Shown in pieces: positions 28,636-37,259 of a stretch of DNA of 64,000 nt. The notes under the pieces are model-generated. The model was not told where the DNA came from and ran no database searches. It saw nothing but the letters and a program-made list of their open reading frames with translations. Position 1 is the first letter of the stretch. Every line of letters starts with the position of its first letter. The position numbers and the translations under genes are program-made. This DNA comes from Erythrobacter sp. BLCC-B19 (lineage in GTDB: Bacteria > Pseudomonadota > Alphaproteobacteria > Sphingomonadales > Sphingomonadaceae), in contig NZ_CP117516.1 of NCBI RefSeq assembly GCF_028621955.1, positions 1,076,001-1,140,000 on the forward strand, written 5' to 3'.

Positions 28636-29732
28636 GCGCGTGCTCCCACACCAGCGGAGAGGGTCGGCTGGTCGAAGGGCGAGAAGCCGTAATGCGCCAG
28701 CCAGCGCGGATCGCCGTCGAAGAAGGCGCGCAGGTCGTTCATCCCGTATTTGAGCATCGCGATCCGGTCGATCCCGAGGCCGAAGGCGAAGCCCTGCCAC
28801 TCCTTGGGATCAAGCCCGGCAAACTCCAGCACGCGGGCGTTGACCATGCCGCTGCCTCCCAGCTCCATCCACGCATGGCCCGGCGCATCGCCGTGCCCGC
28901 CGACCACGCGGCGGCCGCCTTCGGTAGAGTAGCCGACATCGACCTCGACGCTCGGTTCGGTGAAGGGGAAGTAGCTGGGGCGCAGGCGCAGGGTAATGTC
29001 CTCGCGCTCGAAGAAGGCCTTGAAGAAGGTCTCCAGCGTCCACTTGAGGTGGCCGAGGTGAATATCCTTGTCGATCACCAGCCCTTCGACCTGATGGAAC
29101 ATCGGCGTGTGGGTGGCGTCGCTGTCCGAACGGTAGACCCGGCCCGGGGCGATAATGCGGATCGGCGCGCCCTGATCGAGCATCGAGCGGATCTGGACGG
29201 GGGAGGTGTGAGTGCGCAGCAGCACATCCTTCCCCTCGGCGGTCTTGTCCGGGAAGTAGAACGTATCATGCATCGCCCGCGCGGGGTGGGTTTCGTCCAT
29301 GTTGAGCGCGGTGAAGTTGTGCCAGTCGTCCTCGATCTCGGGGCCAGTCGCCACGGCGAAGCCGAGGTCGGCGAAGATTTCGGCGAGTTCGTCCATGACC
29401 TGCGAGACGGGGTGCACCGAACCCTTGGGCGCGGCCACGGCGGGCAGCGTCAGGTCGACCGTTTCGCGCGCCAGCTGCTCTTCCAGCGCGGCAGCCTCCA
29501 GCGCGGCCTTCTTGGCATCAAGCGCCTCGGCAATGGCCGCGCGTGCCGACTGGATCGCGGGGGCAGCGGCGGTGCGCTCCTCGGGGCTCATGCCGCCGAG
29601 CGTCTTCAGGGCAAGGCTCACCCAGCCCTTTTTGCCGAGCGTTTCGAGCCGCTCGGCCTCAAGCGCATCGAGGGTGGTCGCCGCCGCAATCGCGGCCAGC
29701 GCGGCCTCGGTCTGGGATGTGATATCGGTCAT
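28632..29732 (-). CDS. pheS: Phenylalanine-tRNA ligase alpha subunit
   Basis: 366 residues. An N-terminal coiled coil (residues about 1-95) leads to the class II catalytic core: [19 protein letters not shown], then motif 2 region [19 protein letters not shown], and motif 3 in [19 protein letters not shown]. The ATG at 29732 is preferred over one seven codons upstream because it matches the family start and leaves the intergenic space. Its last four bases overlap pheT. The order pheS-pheT is the normal operon. Confidence 0.97.
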   Translation of the reverse strand: MTDITSQTEAALAAIAAATTLDALEAERLETLGKKGWVSLALKTLGGMSPEERTAAAPAIQSARAAIAEALDAKKAALEAAALEEQLARETVDLTLPAVAAPKGSVHPVSQVMDELAEIFADLGFAVATGPEIEDDWHNFTALNMDETHPARAMHDTFYFPDKTAEGKDVLLRTHTSPVQIRSMLDQGAPIRIIAPGRVYRSDSDATHTPMFHQVEGLVIDKDIHLGHLKWTLETFFKAFFEREDITLRLRPSYFPFTEPSVEVDVGYSTEGGRRVVGGHGDAPGHAWMELGGSGMVNARVLEFAGLDPKEWQGFAFGLGIDRIAMLKYGMNDLRAFFDGDPRWLAHYGFSPFDQPTLSAGVGARA

Positions 29733-29813
29733 GGTTTCGGGCGTTCTGCGCAAAGGAAAATGTGGCCCCGCCCGCTAGCGGCAAATCACCCGGATTGCAA
29801 AGCGCCAGTCAGG

Positions 29814-30731
29814 TCAGGCGGCCTGCGGCGGCGCGGTGTGACCGACCGGCGAGTGGAGACCCTGCACCGCCGTGCCCGCGACGGCCATGCGCGCCTGCGC
29901 CGCGGCGGTCAGCAGCGGCTTGTCGGCCTTGGCATAGGCCGAGGGGCACATCCCCATGAACCGCCGGAAGTCGCGCACGAAATGCGACTGGTCGTGATAG
30001 TGGCAATCGAGCGAACCCAGCCAGGTGCGCGAGGGATCGAGCATGAAGCGCGAAAGGCTCCTCAGGAACCGCTGGCGGCGCAGCAGCAGCTTGGGCGGAA
30101 AGCCGAAGGCGCGCGCCGACAACCGTTCGACCGAGCGCACCGTCATCCCCAGACGGGTGGCGAGATCGACCACGGAGAGGACGTCGGGATCGACCAGCGC
30201 GGCATTGAGCGCGAGGATCGGCGCCTCATCGATCGGCGGCGCATCCGCGAAAGCCTGCGCCATGTGGGTCTCGATCAGGGTCAGTTGACTGTCCCAGTCA
30301 CCGTCGCTGGCCGCCAGCGCTGCGGCGAGCGGCCCGAGCGGGGCGAACACCGGGTCGGCAGCGCCATCGACCGAGCGATCGGCATAGTCGCTGGCCGGCA
30401 CCCCGCGCAGCAGCCGTGCCCAACCCAGCGGCAACAGACCGATCCCCCAGCTATAGCCCGTCCCGATCCGGAAGCGCACGGCGCGGCTGGTCGGGCCGGT
30501 CACCGTGAAGCCGGGGCAGGCCTCAGGCTCACCCGCCCCGACCACCGACTGCGCCGCACCCCTGGCGAGAAAGCGCAGGTTTGCCCATTCGGGGTGCAGC
30601 CAGTCCTCCAGCCAGCGCGCGCGCGGCGCACAGATCACGTCGGTGCGGTAATAGGTCGTGACATAGGGGCGCAGTGCGGGGCTCGGCAGGGCGAAGCGCA
30701 GATGCACCAATTGTGTCGCCGGCATGTGCAT
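29814..30731 (-). CDS. AraC-family transcriptional regulator (paralogue 1)
   Basis: About 305 residues. The C-terminal 100 form the two-HTH AraC DNA-binding domain: DLATRLGMTVRSVERLSARAF (HTH 1), KLLLRRQRFLRSLSRFM, and HYHDQSHFVRDFRRFMGMCP (HTH 2 signature). The N-terminal part has HPEWANLRFLARG and GIGLLPLGWARLL, both shared with the second AraC-type protein at 31737-32645. The ATG at 30731 follows a GGGGG site; starts at 30752 or 30725 are alternatives. It is divergent from a CsgG/SH3 exported-protein gene 118 bases away. Confidence 0.88.
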   Translation of the reverse strand: MHMPATQLVHLRFALPSPALRPYVTTYYRTDVICAPRARWLEDWLHPEWANLRFLARGAAQSVVGAGEPEACPGFTVTGPTSRAVRFRIGTGYSWGIGLLPLGWARLLRGVPASDYADRSVDGAADPVFAPLGPLAAALAASDGDWDSQLTLIETHMAQAFADAPPIDEAPILALNAALVDPDVLSVVDLATRLGMTVRSVERLSARAFGFPPKLLLRRQRFLRSLSRFMLDPSRTWLGSLDCHYHDQSHFVRDFRRFMGMCPSAYAKADKPLLTAAAQARMAVAGTAVQGLHSPVGHTAPPQAA

Positions 30732-30849
30732 ATGTGACCACCCCCTGACCACCGTGTGACCGCCATAGTCGGCGCGTCGTGTCCTTACAACGTGCCCGAC
30801 TGACAGCAGCTTACAATCCCCGGTTCAAGGGGTCGGGGGGAGATGATGC

Positions 30850-31731
30850 ATGATGAGGAATGCAGGATTTGCCGTACTCGCCGCAGCGCTGGCGATGCAG
30901 ACAGCGCCGCTGGCGGCCAAGGACAAGGAGCCGCCGCCCGAGCTGGTGCGCTGCGATGCGCCGATCGGCTCGATCGCGCTGGTCGAGGGCGATCAGGCAG
31001 GCTGGACCGAATGGGGTCTCGGATCGCCCCGCGCGCTGCTCAATGCGCTGGTGACGGAAAGCGGCTGCTTCACCATCGACAATCCCAATGATGCCGCCCC
31101 GGCGCGGTTTCTGGTGACCGCCATCGCGGGCAGCGCGGAGGAGGTCGACAAGGGCATGGAGCTGGCCAAGGGCGCCGCGACCGAAGCGCTGGTGCGATCG
31201 GGCGCGGCATCGTCCCTGCTGCGCGGGGTGCCGGGCGGCGGCGCGGTGCTCGGGATGTTCGGCGGGCTCGGCGGCAAGAAGAAGACCGTTGCCGCAGGCC
31301 TGCGCGTGGTCAGCCCGGCCAACGGCATGACGGTCGCGGCAGGACAAGGCGTGGTCAAGAAATCGAGCCTCACCTTTGGCGGGCCGTCGGCAGGCTGGGC
31401 AGGCACCGCCGCCAATGCCTCGGGCTATCTGGGCAGCAAGGACGGCCAGATGCTGACCGAGGCCTTCGTCCTCGCCTTCAACCAGCTGGTCGCCCAGCGC
31501 GAGCTGATGGCCTCTGCGCCCGAAGTCGCCGCCGCCGCTCCGGCAGCGCCCGATGCGGTGGTCGCGGTCGACACCGTGATGCGCGCCGCGGCCAGCGCCG
31601 ATGCCGCCGCTGTGCGATCCTTGCGGGCCGGAACCGAGCTTGATGCCACCGGCAACCGCGAGGGGCTGTTCATCGAGGTGAGGGACAATTTCGGCACCAC
31701 CGGCTGGGTCTCGGTCGAAGACCTCAAATAG
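30850..31731 (+). CDS. Exported CsgG/HfaB-like protein with C-terminal SH3 domain
   Basis: 293 residues. A signal peptide (MMRNAGFAVLAAALAMQTAPLAA) is followed by a region like CsgG/HfaB: RALLNALVTESGCFTIDNPN, FLVTAIAGSAEE, a glycine-rich stretch GMFGGLGGKKKTVAAGLRVV and a C-terminal helix TEAFVLAFNQLVAQ. An alanine-rich linker leads to a bacterial SH3-like domain (LRAGTELDATGNREGLFIEV, then GTTGWVSVEDL). CsgG proteins form outer-membrane secretion channels for curli or holdfast; no lipobox is obvious here, and no curli subunit lies nearby. SD GGGGGGAG at 30834-30841 supports the start. Two AraC-type genes flank it. Confidence 0.65.
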   Translation: MMRNAGFAVLAAALAMQTAPLAAKDKEPPPELVRCDAPIGSIALVEGDQAGWTEWGLGSPRALLNALVTESGCFTIDNPNDAAPARFLVTAIAGSAEEVDKGMELAKGAATEALVRSGAASSLLRGVPGGGAVLGMFGGLGGKKKTVAAGLRVVSPANGMTVAAGQGVVKKSSLTFGGPSAGWAGTAANASGYLGSKDGQMLTEAFVLAFNQLVAQRELMASAPEVAAAAPAAPDAVVAVDTVMRAAASADAAAVRSLRAGTELDATGNREGLFIEVRDNFGTTGWVSVEDLK

Positions 31732-31736
31732 CGCGA

Positions 31737-32645
31737 TCAGCGCGGCGGCGCAGGCGGATCGAGCGTCTGCGCCGCACTCCCCCACACCCGCGCCCGCGCC
31801 TCCATGAACGAGGTCAGGATCGGGTGATCGAGCGCGGCATATTCGGACGGGTTCATGGTCATGAACTCGCGGAACTCGCGGGTGAACTGCGCCTGATCGT
31901 GGTAATGCGCGTCCATCGCCTCGGTCCAGCGGCTACCGCGCGTGAGCATGAAGGTGGTCAGCGAACGCATGAAGCGCTGGCGGCGCATCAGCAGCTTGGG
32001 CGAAAACCCGAAATAGCGCATACACATCCGTTCAAGCGTGCGGATGCTCATGGCGCAGGCATCGGCGAGGTCATGGACGGCGGCGTGTTCGCCGTTCACC
32101 AGCTCGTGGTGGATGCGGCGGATGCGGCTATCGTCGCGGGTCGGGCGCATCCGGCGCTCCATCGCGGTGACGATCGCCTGATACTGCTCGTCGGGATCGG
32201 CCTCGGGATGACACAGCACCTCGGTCAGCCCGGCAAAGTGGCGGAAGGCGGGATGGGTGGCGCCGTCGCAGATCATGTTGATGCACGAACTCGCATCGGA
32301 ATCGAACAACCGCGCCCAGCCGAGCGGGAGGATCCCCACCCCCCACATCCGCACCGAAGGCATGGAGAAGCGGCACGGCAGGGTGCTGGCCCCGGTGCCG
32401 ACGAAAGATGCACCGCGCACGCTGGTGCTGCCGATGGCCGCTTCGGGCAGGCCGCCGCAGAAAAACCGCAGATTGGCCCATTCGGGCTGGAGATAGTCGA
32501 CCAGCGGGGGCGCCGCCGGATCGAGCGTCAGGGTCATGTGATAGAAGGTCGTGAAGCAGCCTTCGAACTGCGCAGGCGGTTCGCGGAAATCGGCCTTGAG
32601 CCGGTAGGCTGACGGCGCGGCAGGCTCGCGCATGGCACTGTGCAT
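31737..32645 (-). CDS. AraC-family transcriptional regulator (paralogue 2)
   Basis: 302 residues with a two-HTH AraC domain at the C-terminus: DLADACAMSIRTLERMCMRYF, KLLMRRQRFMRSLTTFML and HYHDQAQFTREFREFMTMNP. The N-terminal part contains QPEWANLRFFCGG and GVGILPLGWARLF, near matches to the other AraC-type protein 1 kb away, showing a duplication. It converges on the CsgG/SH3 gene, five bases between stops. The ATG at 32645 follows GGGGAGGGAG; the GTG one codon earlier is possible. The effector and targets are unknown. Confidence 0.87.
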   Translation of the reverse strand: MHSAMREPAAPSAYRLKADFREPPAQFEGCFTTFYHMTLTLDPAAPPLVDYLQPEWANLRFFCGGLPEAAIGSTSVRGASFVGTGASTLPCRFSMPSVRMWGVGILPLGWARLFDSDASSCINMICDGATHPAFRHFAGLTEVLCHPEADPDEQYQAIVTAMERRMRPTRDDSRIRRIHHELVNGEHAAVHDLADACAMSIRTLERMCMRYFGFSPKLLMRRQRFMRSLTTFMLTRGSRWTEAMDAHYHDQAQFTREFREFMTMNPSEYAALDHPILTSFMEARARVWGSAAQTLDPPAPPR

Positions 32646-32730
32646 CACTCCCTCCCCACACCTTCAGATAGCCGCAGATGGCGCAGTTATACAAGGGTGG
32701 TGACGGAATTCTACAAATCGCCAACAACAA

Positions 32731-32758
32731 GGGGCGGGCGCCCGCAGGCACCCGCCCC
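32731..32758 (-). terminator. Terminator of rpmI-rplT
   Basis: An eight-base-pair GC stem (GGGGCGGG with CCCGCCCC) around twelve bases; on the minus strand TTGTTGTTGG follows. It lies 66 bases past the rplT stop. Confidence 0.6.
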
Positions 32759-32823
32759 TCGATAATCGGCCAGCCATTGCGGCTGCCGGAAAGCTTACGC
32801 CGGAAGCGCAGCCCCCGCCCGCT

Positions 32824-33183
32824 TTACGCGGGCAAAGCCGCCTTGGCCTGAGCGATCACGGCCTTGAAGGCGCCGCCTTCGTTCATGGCGAGATCGGCCA
32901 TCGCCTTGCGGTCGAGTTCGATGCCGGCGAGCTTGATGCCGTGCATGAACTGCGAATAGGTCAGGCCTTCCATGCGGACAGCCGCATTGATGCGCTGGAT
33001 CCACAGAGCGCGGAAGGTCCGCTTCTTCACCTTGCGGTCGCGGTAGGCATATTGCCCGGCCTTCTCGACCGCCTGACGGGCGATGCGGATGGTGTTCTTG
33101 CGGCGACCACGATAGCCCTTGGCCTGGTCCAGAATCCGCTTGTGCTTGGCGCGGGTGGTAACACCCCGTTTGACGCGTGCCAT
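32824..33183 (-). CDS. rplT: 50S ribosomal protein L20
   Basis: 119 residues, full length. The segments [60 protein letters not shown] and [20 protein letters not shown] are all family hallmarks. L20 is an early assembly protein of the large subunit and, in many bacteria, represses its own operon by binding the leader mRNA. It lies 50 bases downstream of rpmI. The usual infC gene is not upstream of rpmI in this window. Confidence 0.98.
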   Translation of the reverse strand: MARVKRGVTTRAKHKRILDQAKGYRGRRKNTIRIARQAVEKAGQYAYRDRKVKKRTFRALWIQRINAAVRMEGLTYSQFMHGIKLAGIELDRKAMADLAMNEGGAFKAVIAQAKAALPA

Positions 33184-33233
33184 ATCAGTATATCCTTATC
33201 TTGAGGATGCGCAGGGCCGAAGCCCGGCTCGCA

Positions 33234-33437
33234 TCAATCCAGCCCGTAGGGCGCCCACTTCTTGATCGTCGGCGTATCATTGGCCGACAGGACCGAGGTG
33301 CCGCGGTTGGTGCGGATATACTTGGCGTTGTGGCTGATCAGACGGTGACGCTTGCCAGCGACGCCGTGCTTGACCTTGCCGGTGGCGGTGATCTTGAAGC
33401 GCTTCTTCACACCGCTCTTGGTCTTCAGCTTGGGCAT
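33234..33437 (-). CDS. rpmI: 50S ribosomal protein L35
   Basis: 67 residues. It starts [20 protein letters not shown] and contains [19 protein letters not shown], matching L35. An AGGAGATG site stands just before the ATG at 33437. The frame stays open far upstream, but only this start gives the family protein. It is first in rpmI-rplT. Confidence 0.98.
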   Translation of the reverse strand: MPKLKTKSGVKKRFKITATGKVKHGVAGKRHRLISHNAKYIRTNRGTSVLSANDTPTIKKWAPYGLD

Positions 33438-33782
33438 TTTCATCTCCTGTTCGAGACACGTCGGAACCGGCCATGGCAGCCCTTGTCGCCAGGCTGGCTG
33501 ATTGATTCGTGTCAGTGAAGTGCGCGCGCTTAGGCGGAAGGTGCGCGAAAGGCAAGCGGCTTGGGGCTTGCGGGCCGGAACGGCGGGTTTCGGGAACCGA
33601 CGGGGCGCAGGCGAATGGCGGGGAGTGGGTGGGAAGGCCAACGGCGGCCTGCCTGAATTCTGCATACGATAGGTTCTTCAGTCGCGAGCCTTTGTCTGGA
33701 CCGTCGCTTCGCTTCGCGAGGGCAAGGCAGCGGTTCCCAAATGCCTCGGGCGTCCTTTTCGTTGAGGATGAGGCGCGCGAGA
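33438..33782. other. Noncoding stretch upstream of rpmI
   Basis: The part nearest rpmI must hold its promoter and leader; I cannot point to a certain -35/-10 pair. The rest has no ORF with family resemblance or ribosome site. Around 33700-33720 there is a short CGCTTCGCTTCGCGAG-type imperfect palindrome. This marks the border with the lower-GC pair of genes to the right. Confidence 0.5.
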
Positions 33783-34109
33783 CTACTCGAACACTTCTCG
33801 TGCTCCATCTGCGCCCATTTTCTTCTTGATGCGTTTACCTGAGACAAAGGCGAAACAGCCGACAATTACCGCCGGAACTGCATAATCGAAAAACGCGTCC
33901 CATTCGTATGGGCCTCCGTTCGCCTGCCCGTAACCCGCGCCGATTGACCCAAGGAGATAGGCGACCAAAACGGACGTCAGCTTCCCTTTGATCGGGTCGT
34001 CAAACACCCTCTGGCACACAGCCCACTCCACGAGTGCAGCAACGACGAATATTCCTATCATTCCCCCAAATATTTCGCCCAAGAGGTTAGCGAAATATAG
34101 ACTTGTCAT
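33783..34109 (-). CDS. Hypothetical small integral membrane protein
   Basis: 108 residues with three hydrophobic segments: ANLLGEIFGGMIGIFVVAAL, KLTSVLVAYLLGSIGAGYG and VPAVIVGCFAFVSG, then a basic tail (KRIKKKMG). I do not recognise the family. Its ATG overlaps the stop of the upstream gene at 34106-34109 (ATGA), so the two are co-translated. Base composition is visibly less GC-rich than the ribosomal and HNH genes on each side, which suggests later acquisition. Confidence 0.65.
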   Translation of the reverse strand: MTSLYFANLLGEIFGGMIGIFVVAALVEWAVCQRVFDDPIKGKLTSVLVAYLLGSIGAGYGQANGGPYEWDAFFDYAVPAVIVGCFAFVSGKRIKKKMGADGAREVFE

Positions 34110-34897
34110 GCTCCACCTGCCGCATCAGGAATCAGGAGGAACGCGCCGACGCGCGCAGCGCTTTCTGTCGGTAGGTTTGCGATACCCTCGTAGAGATTCT
34201 TGCCGACTGCGCACTTACGGGACTGCGATAGGGCAGACACGGTCCCCTCGTTCACATGCTGCATCTCCTCCAGCGTGGTGCCGAGATTGAGCATATTCTG
34301 CGACAGGGCATCCCAGTCCGCAGCTGTCGGCTCTTCCCGAACGACGGGCGAAGCGCGCCCTGCCGCAGCCGCATTGATCTGGAGCGCGCTGGCCTCCGAG
34401 ATCACTTTCAGTACGTCGGGTGACAGCTGCGCGCTTGAGGAAAGCCCTTCAAATGCAAACTGCCCGCAGTAGAACTCCGATGACCTCGACATGACTTCCA
34501 TCAGCTCTACATGCTTATCGAGCACCCTTTGGATATCGCCAGAAGGGGCTCCGCCGAAATCCTTTTTCAGAGACAGGGTGAACTTCCGCATGGAATCGAA
34601 GCCATACTGACGCACGTCACCCTTGTTGCGCACGACCGTGCTGAGCCCTGCGATGAATTCATCATATTTTTGAGGGTATTTTTCCTTCATGGCCGCATAC
34701 ATCGCGGCTTGTGAGGGGTTCTCGTCAAAAAACGACTGAAGCTTGTCATCAATCGCCGATGGCGTGGAATTTGCGTAGCTAATTGCTTCGCGCGTACCCC
34801 CTTTCACAATCGCGCCGACCACGCCTGCGACTAAAACAGCCATCACTATGCCAGCTGCCGCTTTGAACCGGCTACCGCCACCACCTTCGTAAGCCAT
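34106..34897 (-). CDS. Hypothetical single-pass membrane protein
   Basis: 263 residues. A short glycine-rich start (MAYEGGGGSRFK) and one membrane helix (AAGIVMAVLVAGVVGAIVKGG) are followed by a long, mainly helical soluble domain with SAIDDKLQSFFDENPSQAAM, LSTVVRNKGDVRQYGFDSM and two cysteines (S-E-F-Y-C-G, S-R-K-C-A-V). No known domain is recognised. It is encoded just before, and overlaps by ATGA, a three-helix membrane protein. Codon use is more AT-rich than in neighbours. A function with the partner in the cell envelope is likely but unspecified. Confidence 0.65.
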   Translation of the reverse strand: MAYEGGGGSRFKAAAGIVMAVLVAGVVGAIVKGGTREAISYANSTPSAIDDKLQSFFDENPSQAAMYAAMKEKYPQKYDEFIAGLSTVVRNKGDVRQYGFDSMRKFTLSLKKDFGGAPSGDIQRVLDKHVELMEVMSRSSEFYCGQFAFEGLSSSAQLSPDVLKVISEASALQINAAAAGRASPVVREEPTAADWDALSQNMLNLGTTLEEMQHVNEGTVSALSQSRKCAVGKNLYEGIANLPTESAARVGAFLLIPDAAGGA

Positions 34898-35404
34898 TGC
34901 GCCCCCTGATTACATCCAGTCCGATAGCACCAAAGTCATAACAGATATTTCTGATTTGTCATCCACTTAAGGTGGTCGAACGCTCTCCGCCCCGCGCTTG
35001 GCCGACAATGGGTGGGATACTGCCCCGCAGTCAACGTCGCCCCGTGCTTGAGACGGGGATAGGCTCTACTTCTACTCTGAAAGCGCAACAAAAAAGCCAA
35101 GCCCCGTGTCAAGCACGGGGCGACGGGGGTGGAGATGACCAATTTGGGGTCGGTTGCGGAATGGCAGCTTTCGGCGCCCGGCCATGCCGAACCGGACATT
35201 TCCTACACCGCCGGACCGCGTTACGCTGCCGTCCGCTCTTTGCCATTGTCGGAAGGGAGGTCGCACGACCACCAAGCGCGTTTTCTTTCGCGGATTCTTA
35301 TGTCCATCCGCGCGCGGAGAGGCATTAAAGCACTGTTTTAAGCAGGGAAAATGCCCTGTTGGTAAGTTGACACGGTGTCACCTTTGTAACGCTTATTGCG
35401 CGCC
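34898..35404. other. Intergenic region of about 500 bases with an inverted repeat
   Basis: No convincing gene is present. Several short frames exist, but they have no ribosome sites or family resemblance, and the longest ones read through the repeat arms. The region contains a 24-base inverted repeat (separate entry) and the downstream part must include the 3' end of the HNH transcript. Confidence 0.6.
35035..35125. repeat. Paired extragenic palindromes in inverted orientation
   Basis: The 24 bases at 35035-35058 are the reverse complement of 35102-35125 with one mismatch, separated by 43 bases. Each arm has its own hairpin (CCCCGT...ACGGGG on the left, CCCCGTG...CACGGGG on the right). This two-unit layout resembles REP/BIME elements. 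Similar CCCCG-TCAAG-type palindromes are common between genes in sphingomonads, to my recollection. Confidence 0.75.
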
Positions 35405-36013
35405 TTATGCCTCCAGCTCGACGTCCCAGTACAGCCAGTCGCGCCAGGTTTCGTGGAGGTAGCCGGGCGGGAACAGGCGGCCGGCCTGTTGCAGCTGCCA
35501 GCTGGTCGGGCGGATCGGGGGCTGGTGGAGGCTCATGCCCGCCTGTTTGGGGGTGCGCCCGCCCTTCTTCATGTTGCATGGCGCGCAGGCGGTGATGATG
35601 TTCTCCCACGTCGTCCGGCCCCCAAGGCGGCGCGGGGTGACGTGATCGAAGGTCAGGTGTTCGTGGCTGCCGCAATACTGGCACTGGAAGCGGTCGCGCA
35701 GGAACACATTGAAGCGGGTGAAGGCGGGAAACTCGCTCTGCTTCACATATTGCCGGAGCGCGATGACGCTCGGGATCTTCATGTCGAAGCTGGGCGAGTG
35801 CACGCTGCGGTCATAGCTCGCGACGATGTCCACCCGGTCGAGGAACACCGCCTTGATCGCGGTCTGCCACGGCCACAGGCTGAGCGGGTAATAGGACAGC
35901 GGGGTGTAATCGGCGTTGAGCACCAGCGCCGGACAGGCCGACAGGTTGCGCGTCGGGTCTTCATCGACCCCGCGGAACCGGGCCACTTTCTCGATCAGTT
36001 CGGCATTGAACAC
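35405..36013 (-). CDS. HNH endonuclease, conserved alphaproteobacterial type
   Basis: 202 residues. The zinc-stabilised HNH motif is complete: RFQCQYCGSHEHLTFDHVTP, then RRLGGRTTWENIITACAPCN and MKKGGRTPKQAG. The N-terminal half has LVLNADYTPLSYYPLSLWPW and FLDRVDIVASYD, characteristic of the HNH family present in nearly all alphaproteobacteria and cyanobacteria, whose cellular role is still poorly defined. The ATG at 36013 follows an AGGGAGGAACG site. It is divergent from gluQ. Confidence 0.95.
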   Translation of the reverse strand: MFNAELIEKVARFRGVDEDPTRNLSACPALVLNADYTPLSYYPLSLWPWQTAIKAVFLDRVDIVASYDRSVHSPSFDMKIPSVIALRQYVKQSEFPAFTRFNVFLRDRFQCQYCGSHEHLTFDHVTPRRLGGRTTWENIITACAPCNMKKGGRTPKQAGMSLHQPPIRPTSWQLQQAGRLFPPGYLHETWRDWLYWDVELEA

Positions 36014-36154
36014 TGGTAGCGTTCCTCCCTGATTGGCTGCATCGTGAACTGACAGGCGAAAGAGTCAAACCCGTTACAGGGGGCATATCCACAGGCACAG
36101 GCTGTGGAGAGGCTGTGGATAGCGTAACAATCTGTCGTGTGGCATGGGGCAGCG

Positions 36155-36985
36155 ATGGATCACCCCGCCCCGCTCGTGACCCGTTTCGCGCCCAGCCCCA
36201 ACGGGCGGCTGCATCTGGGCCATGCGCTGAGCGCGATCGTGGCGCATGATCTGGCCCGGGCAGGCGGAGGGCGGTTCCTGCTTAGGATCGAGGATATTGA
36301 CGGGCCGCGCTCGCGCCCCGAACTCGCCGACGAATTCCGGCGCGACCTGGAATGGCTGGGGCTGGAGTGGGAGGAGGTGCCCGCCCAATCCACCCGGCTT
36401 GCCAGCTATGCCGCCGCCGCCGAGGGGCTGCGGGCGCGCGGGCTCATCTATCCCTGCACCTGCACCCGCTCGGAGATTGTCGCGGCAGGGGCGGCCGAGG
36501 GCTCGGATGGCCTGATCTACCCCGGCACCTGCAAGCACCGCCCGCCCGATCCCGACCGTCCGGCGGCATGGCGGCTGGATGCGGAGCGGGCCTCGGCCGA
36601 GACCGGCCCGCTGGTGTGGGAGGATGCGCTGGCGGGGCCGCAGCCGGTCAATTGGGCGGGGCTTGGCGATGTGGTGCTGGTGCGCAAGGACTTGCCCGCC
36701 AGCTATCACCTCGCCGTCACGCTCGACGATGCGGCGGACGGCGTGACGCTGGTGACGCGCGGGGCCGATCTGTTCGCGGCGAGCCATGTGCATCGCACCT
36801 TGCAGGCCTTGCTCGGCCTGCCCGTGCCCCGCTGGCACCACCACCGGCTGCTGCTCGATGCAAGCGGCGAGAAACTGGCCAAGCAGCGCGGCTCACCGGC
36901 GCTGGCGGAGCGGCGCGCGGCCGGCGAGGACGGCAGGTTGCTTGCCGAGCAACTGCGCCTGCAACATTTGGCACTTGGAACCTGA
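36155..36985 (+). CDS. gluQ: Glutamyl-Q tRNA(Asp) synthetase
   Basis: 276 residues, a truncated glutamyl-tRNA synthetase. FAPSPNGRLHLGHALSAIVA includes the HIGH-type motif HLGH; FLLRIEDIDGPRSRPE follows, then the zinc cysteines (Y-P-C-T-C-T-R and a later G-T-C-K-H), and the KMSKS equivalent KLAKQRGSPAL. There is no anticodon-binding domain. GluQ puts glutamate on queuosine at position 34 of tRNA-Asp, which fits the presence of queC in the same window. The ATG at 36155 is used; an upstream start at 36137 would add six residues. Confidence 0.94.
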   Translation: MDHPAPLVTRFAPSPNGRLHLGHALSAIVAHDLARAGGGRFLLRIEDIDGPRSRPELADEFRRDLEWLGLEWEEVPAQSTRLASYAAAAEGLRARGLIYPCTCTRSEIVAAGAAEGSDGLIYPGTCKHRPPDPDRPAAWRLDAERASAETGPLVWEDALAGPQPVNWAGLGDVVLVRKDLPASYHLAVTLDDAADGVTLVTRGADLFAASHVHRTLQALLGLPVPRWHHHRLLLDASGEKLAKQRGSPALAERRAAGEDGRLLAEQLRLQHLALGT

Positions 36986-37009
36986 GGCAGGTGCGTCCAT
37001 TTAGGCTCC

Positions 37010-37249
37010 ATGAAAATCTTCCTTGTCCTCCTGCTGCTGGTCCTGATGGGTCTGGTGGCGTTTTCGCTGATCAAGGGCATCGTCGCCTTCCTCAAGACGA
37101 CCAAGATCGATCTTGAAACCGGTGAAAGCACCACCGCGACCGAGATGCAGCTGGCCCAGAACAAGGCGATGTTCGCCCGCGTGAAATATCAGGCGATGGC
37201 GATTGCGGTGATCATGGTGCTCGGCCTGCTGGCAGCGGGCAGCAACTGA
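37010..37249 (+). CDS. Small two-helix membrane protein, HIG1-like
   Basis: 79 residues: an N-terminal helix (FLVLLLLVLMGLVAFSLIKG), a polar loop, and a second helix (MAIAVIMVLGLLAAG). The part before helix 2 (QNKAMFARVKYQ) keeps the R-x3-Q piece of the HIG1 motif but not the whole motif. Bacterial HIG1-type proteins are linked to respiratory complexes. It is ten bases from the next gene, the cobalamin adenosyltransferase, so probably co-transcribed. Confidence 0.7.
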   Translation: MKIFLVLLLLVLMGLVAFSLIKGIVAFLKTTKIDLETGESTTATEMQLAQNKAMFARVKYQAMAIAVIMVLGLLAAGSN

Positions 37250-37259
37250 CAGCCGCACC

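Noticed and set aside
33509-33829. Plus-strand ORF of 106 codons upstream of rpmI
   Set aside because: It overlaps the 3' end of the membrane-protein gene in antisense, has no family match, and begins without a ribosome site.
34936-35199. Small minus-strand ORF of 87 codons next to the HNH gene
   Set aside because: It reads through the inverted repeat, has no ribosome site, and its translated repeat segment is typical of chance frames in such extragenic palindromes.
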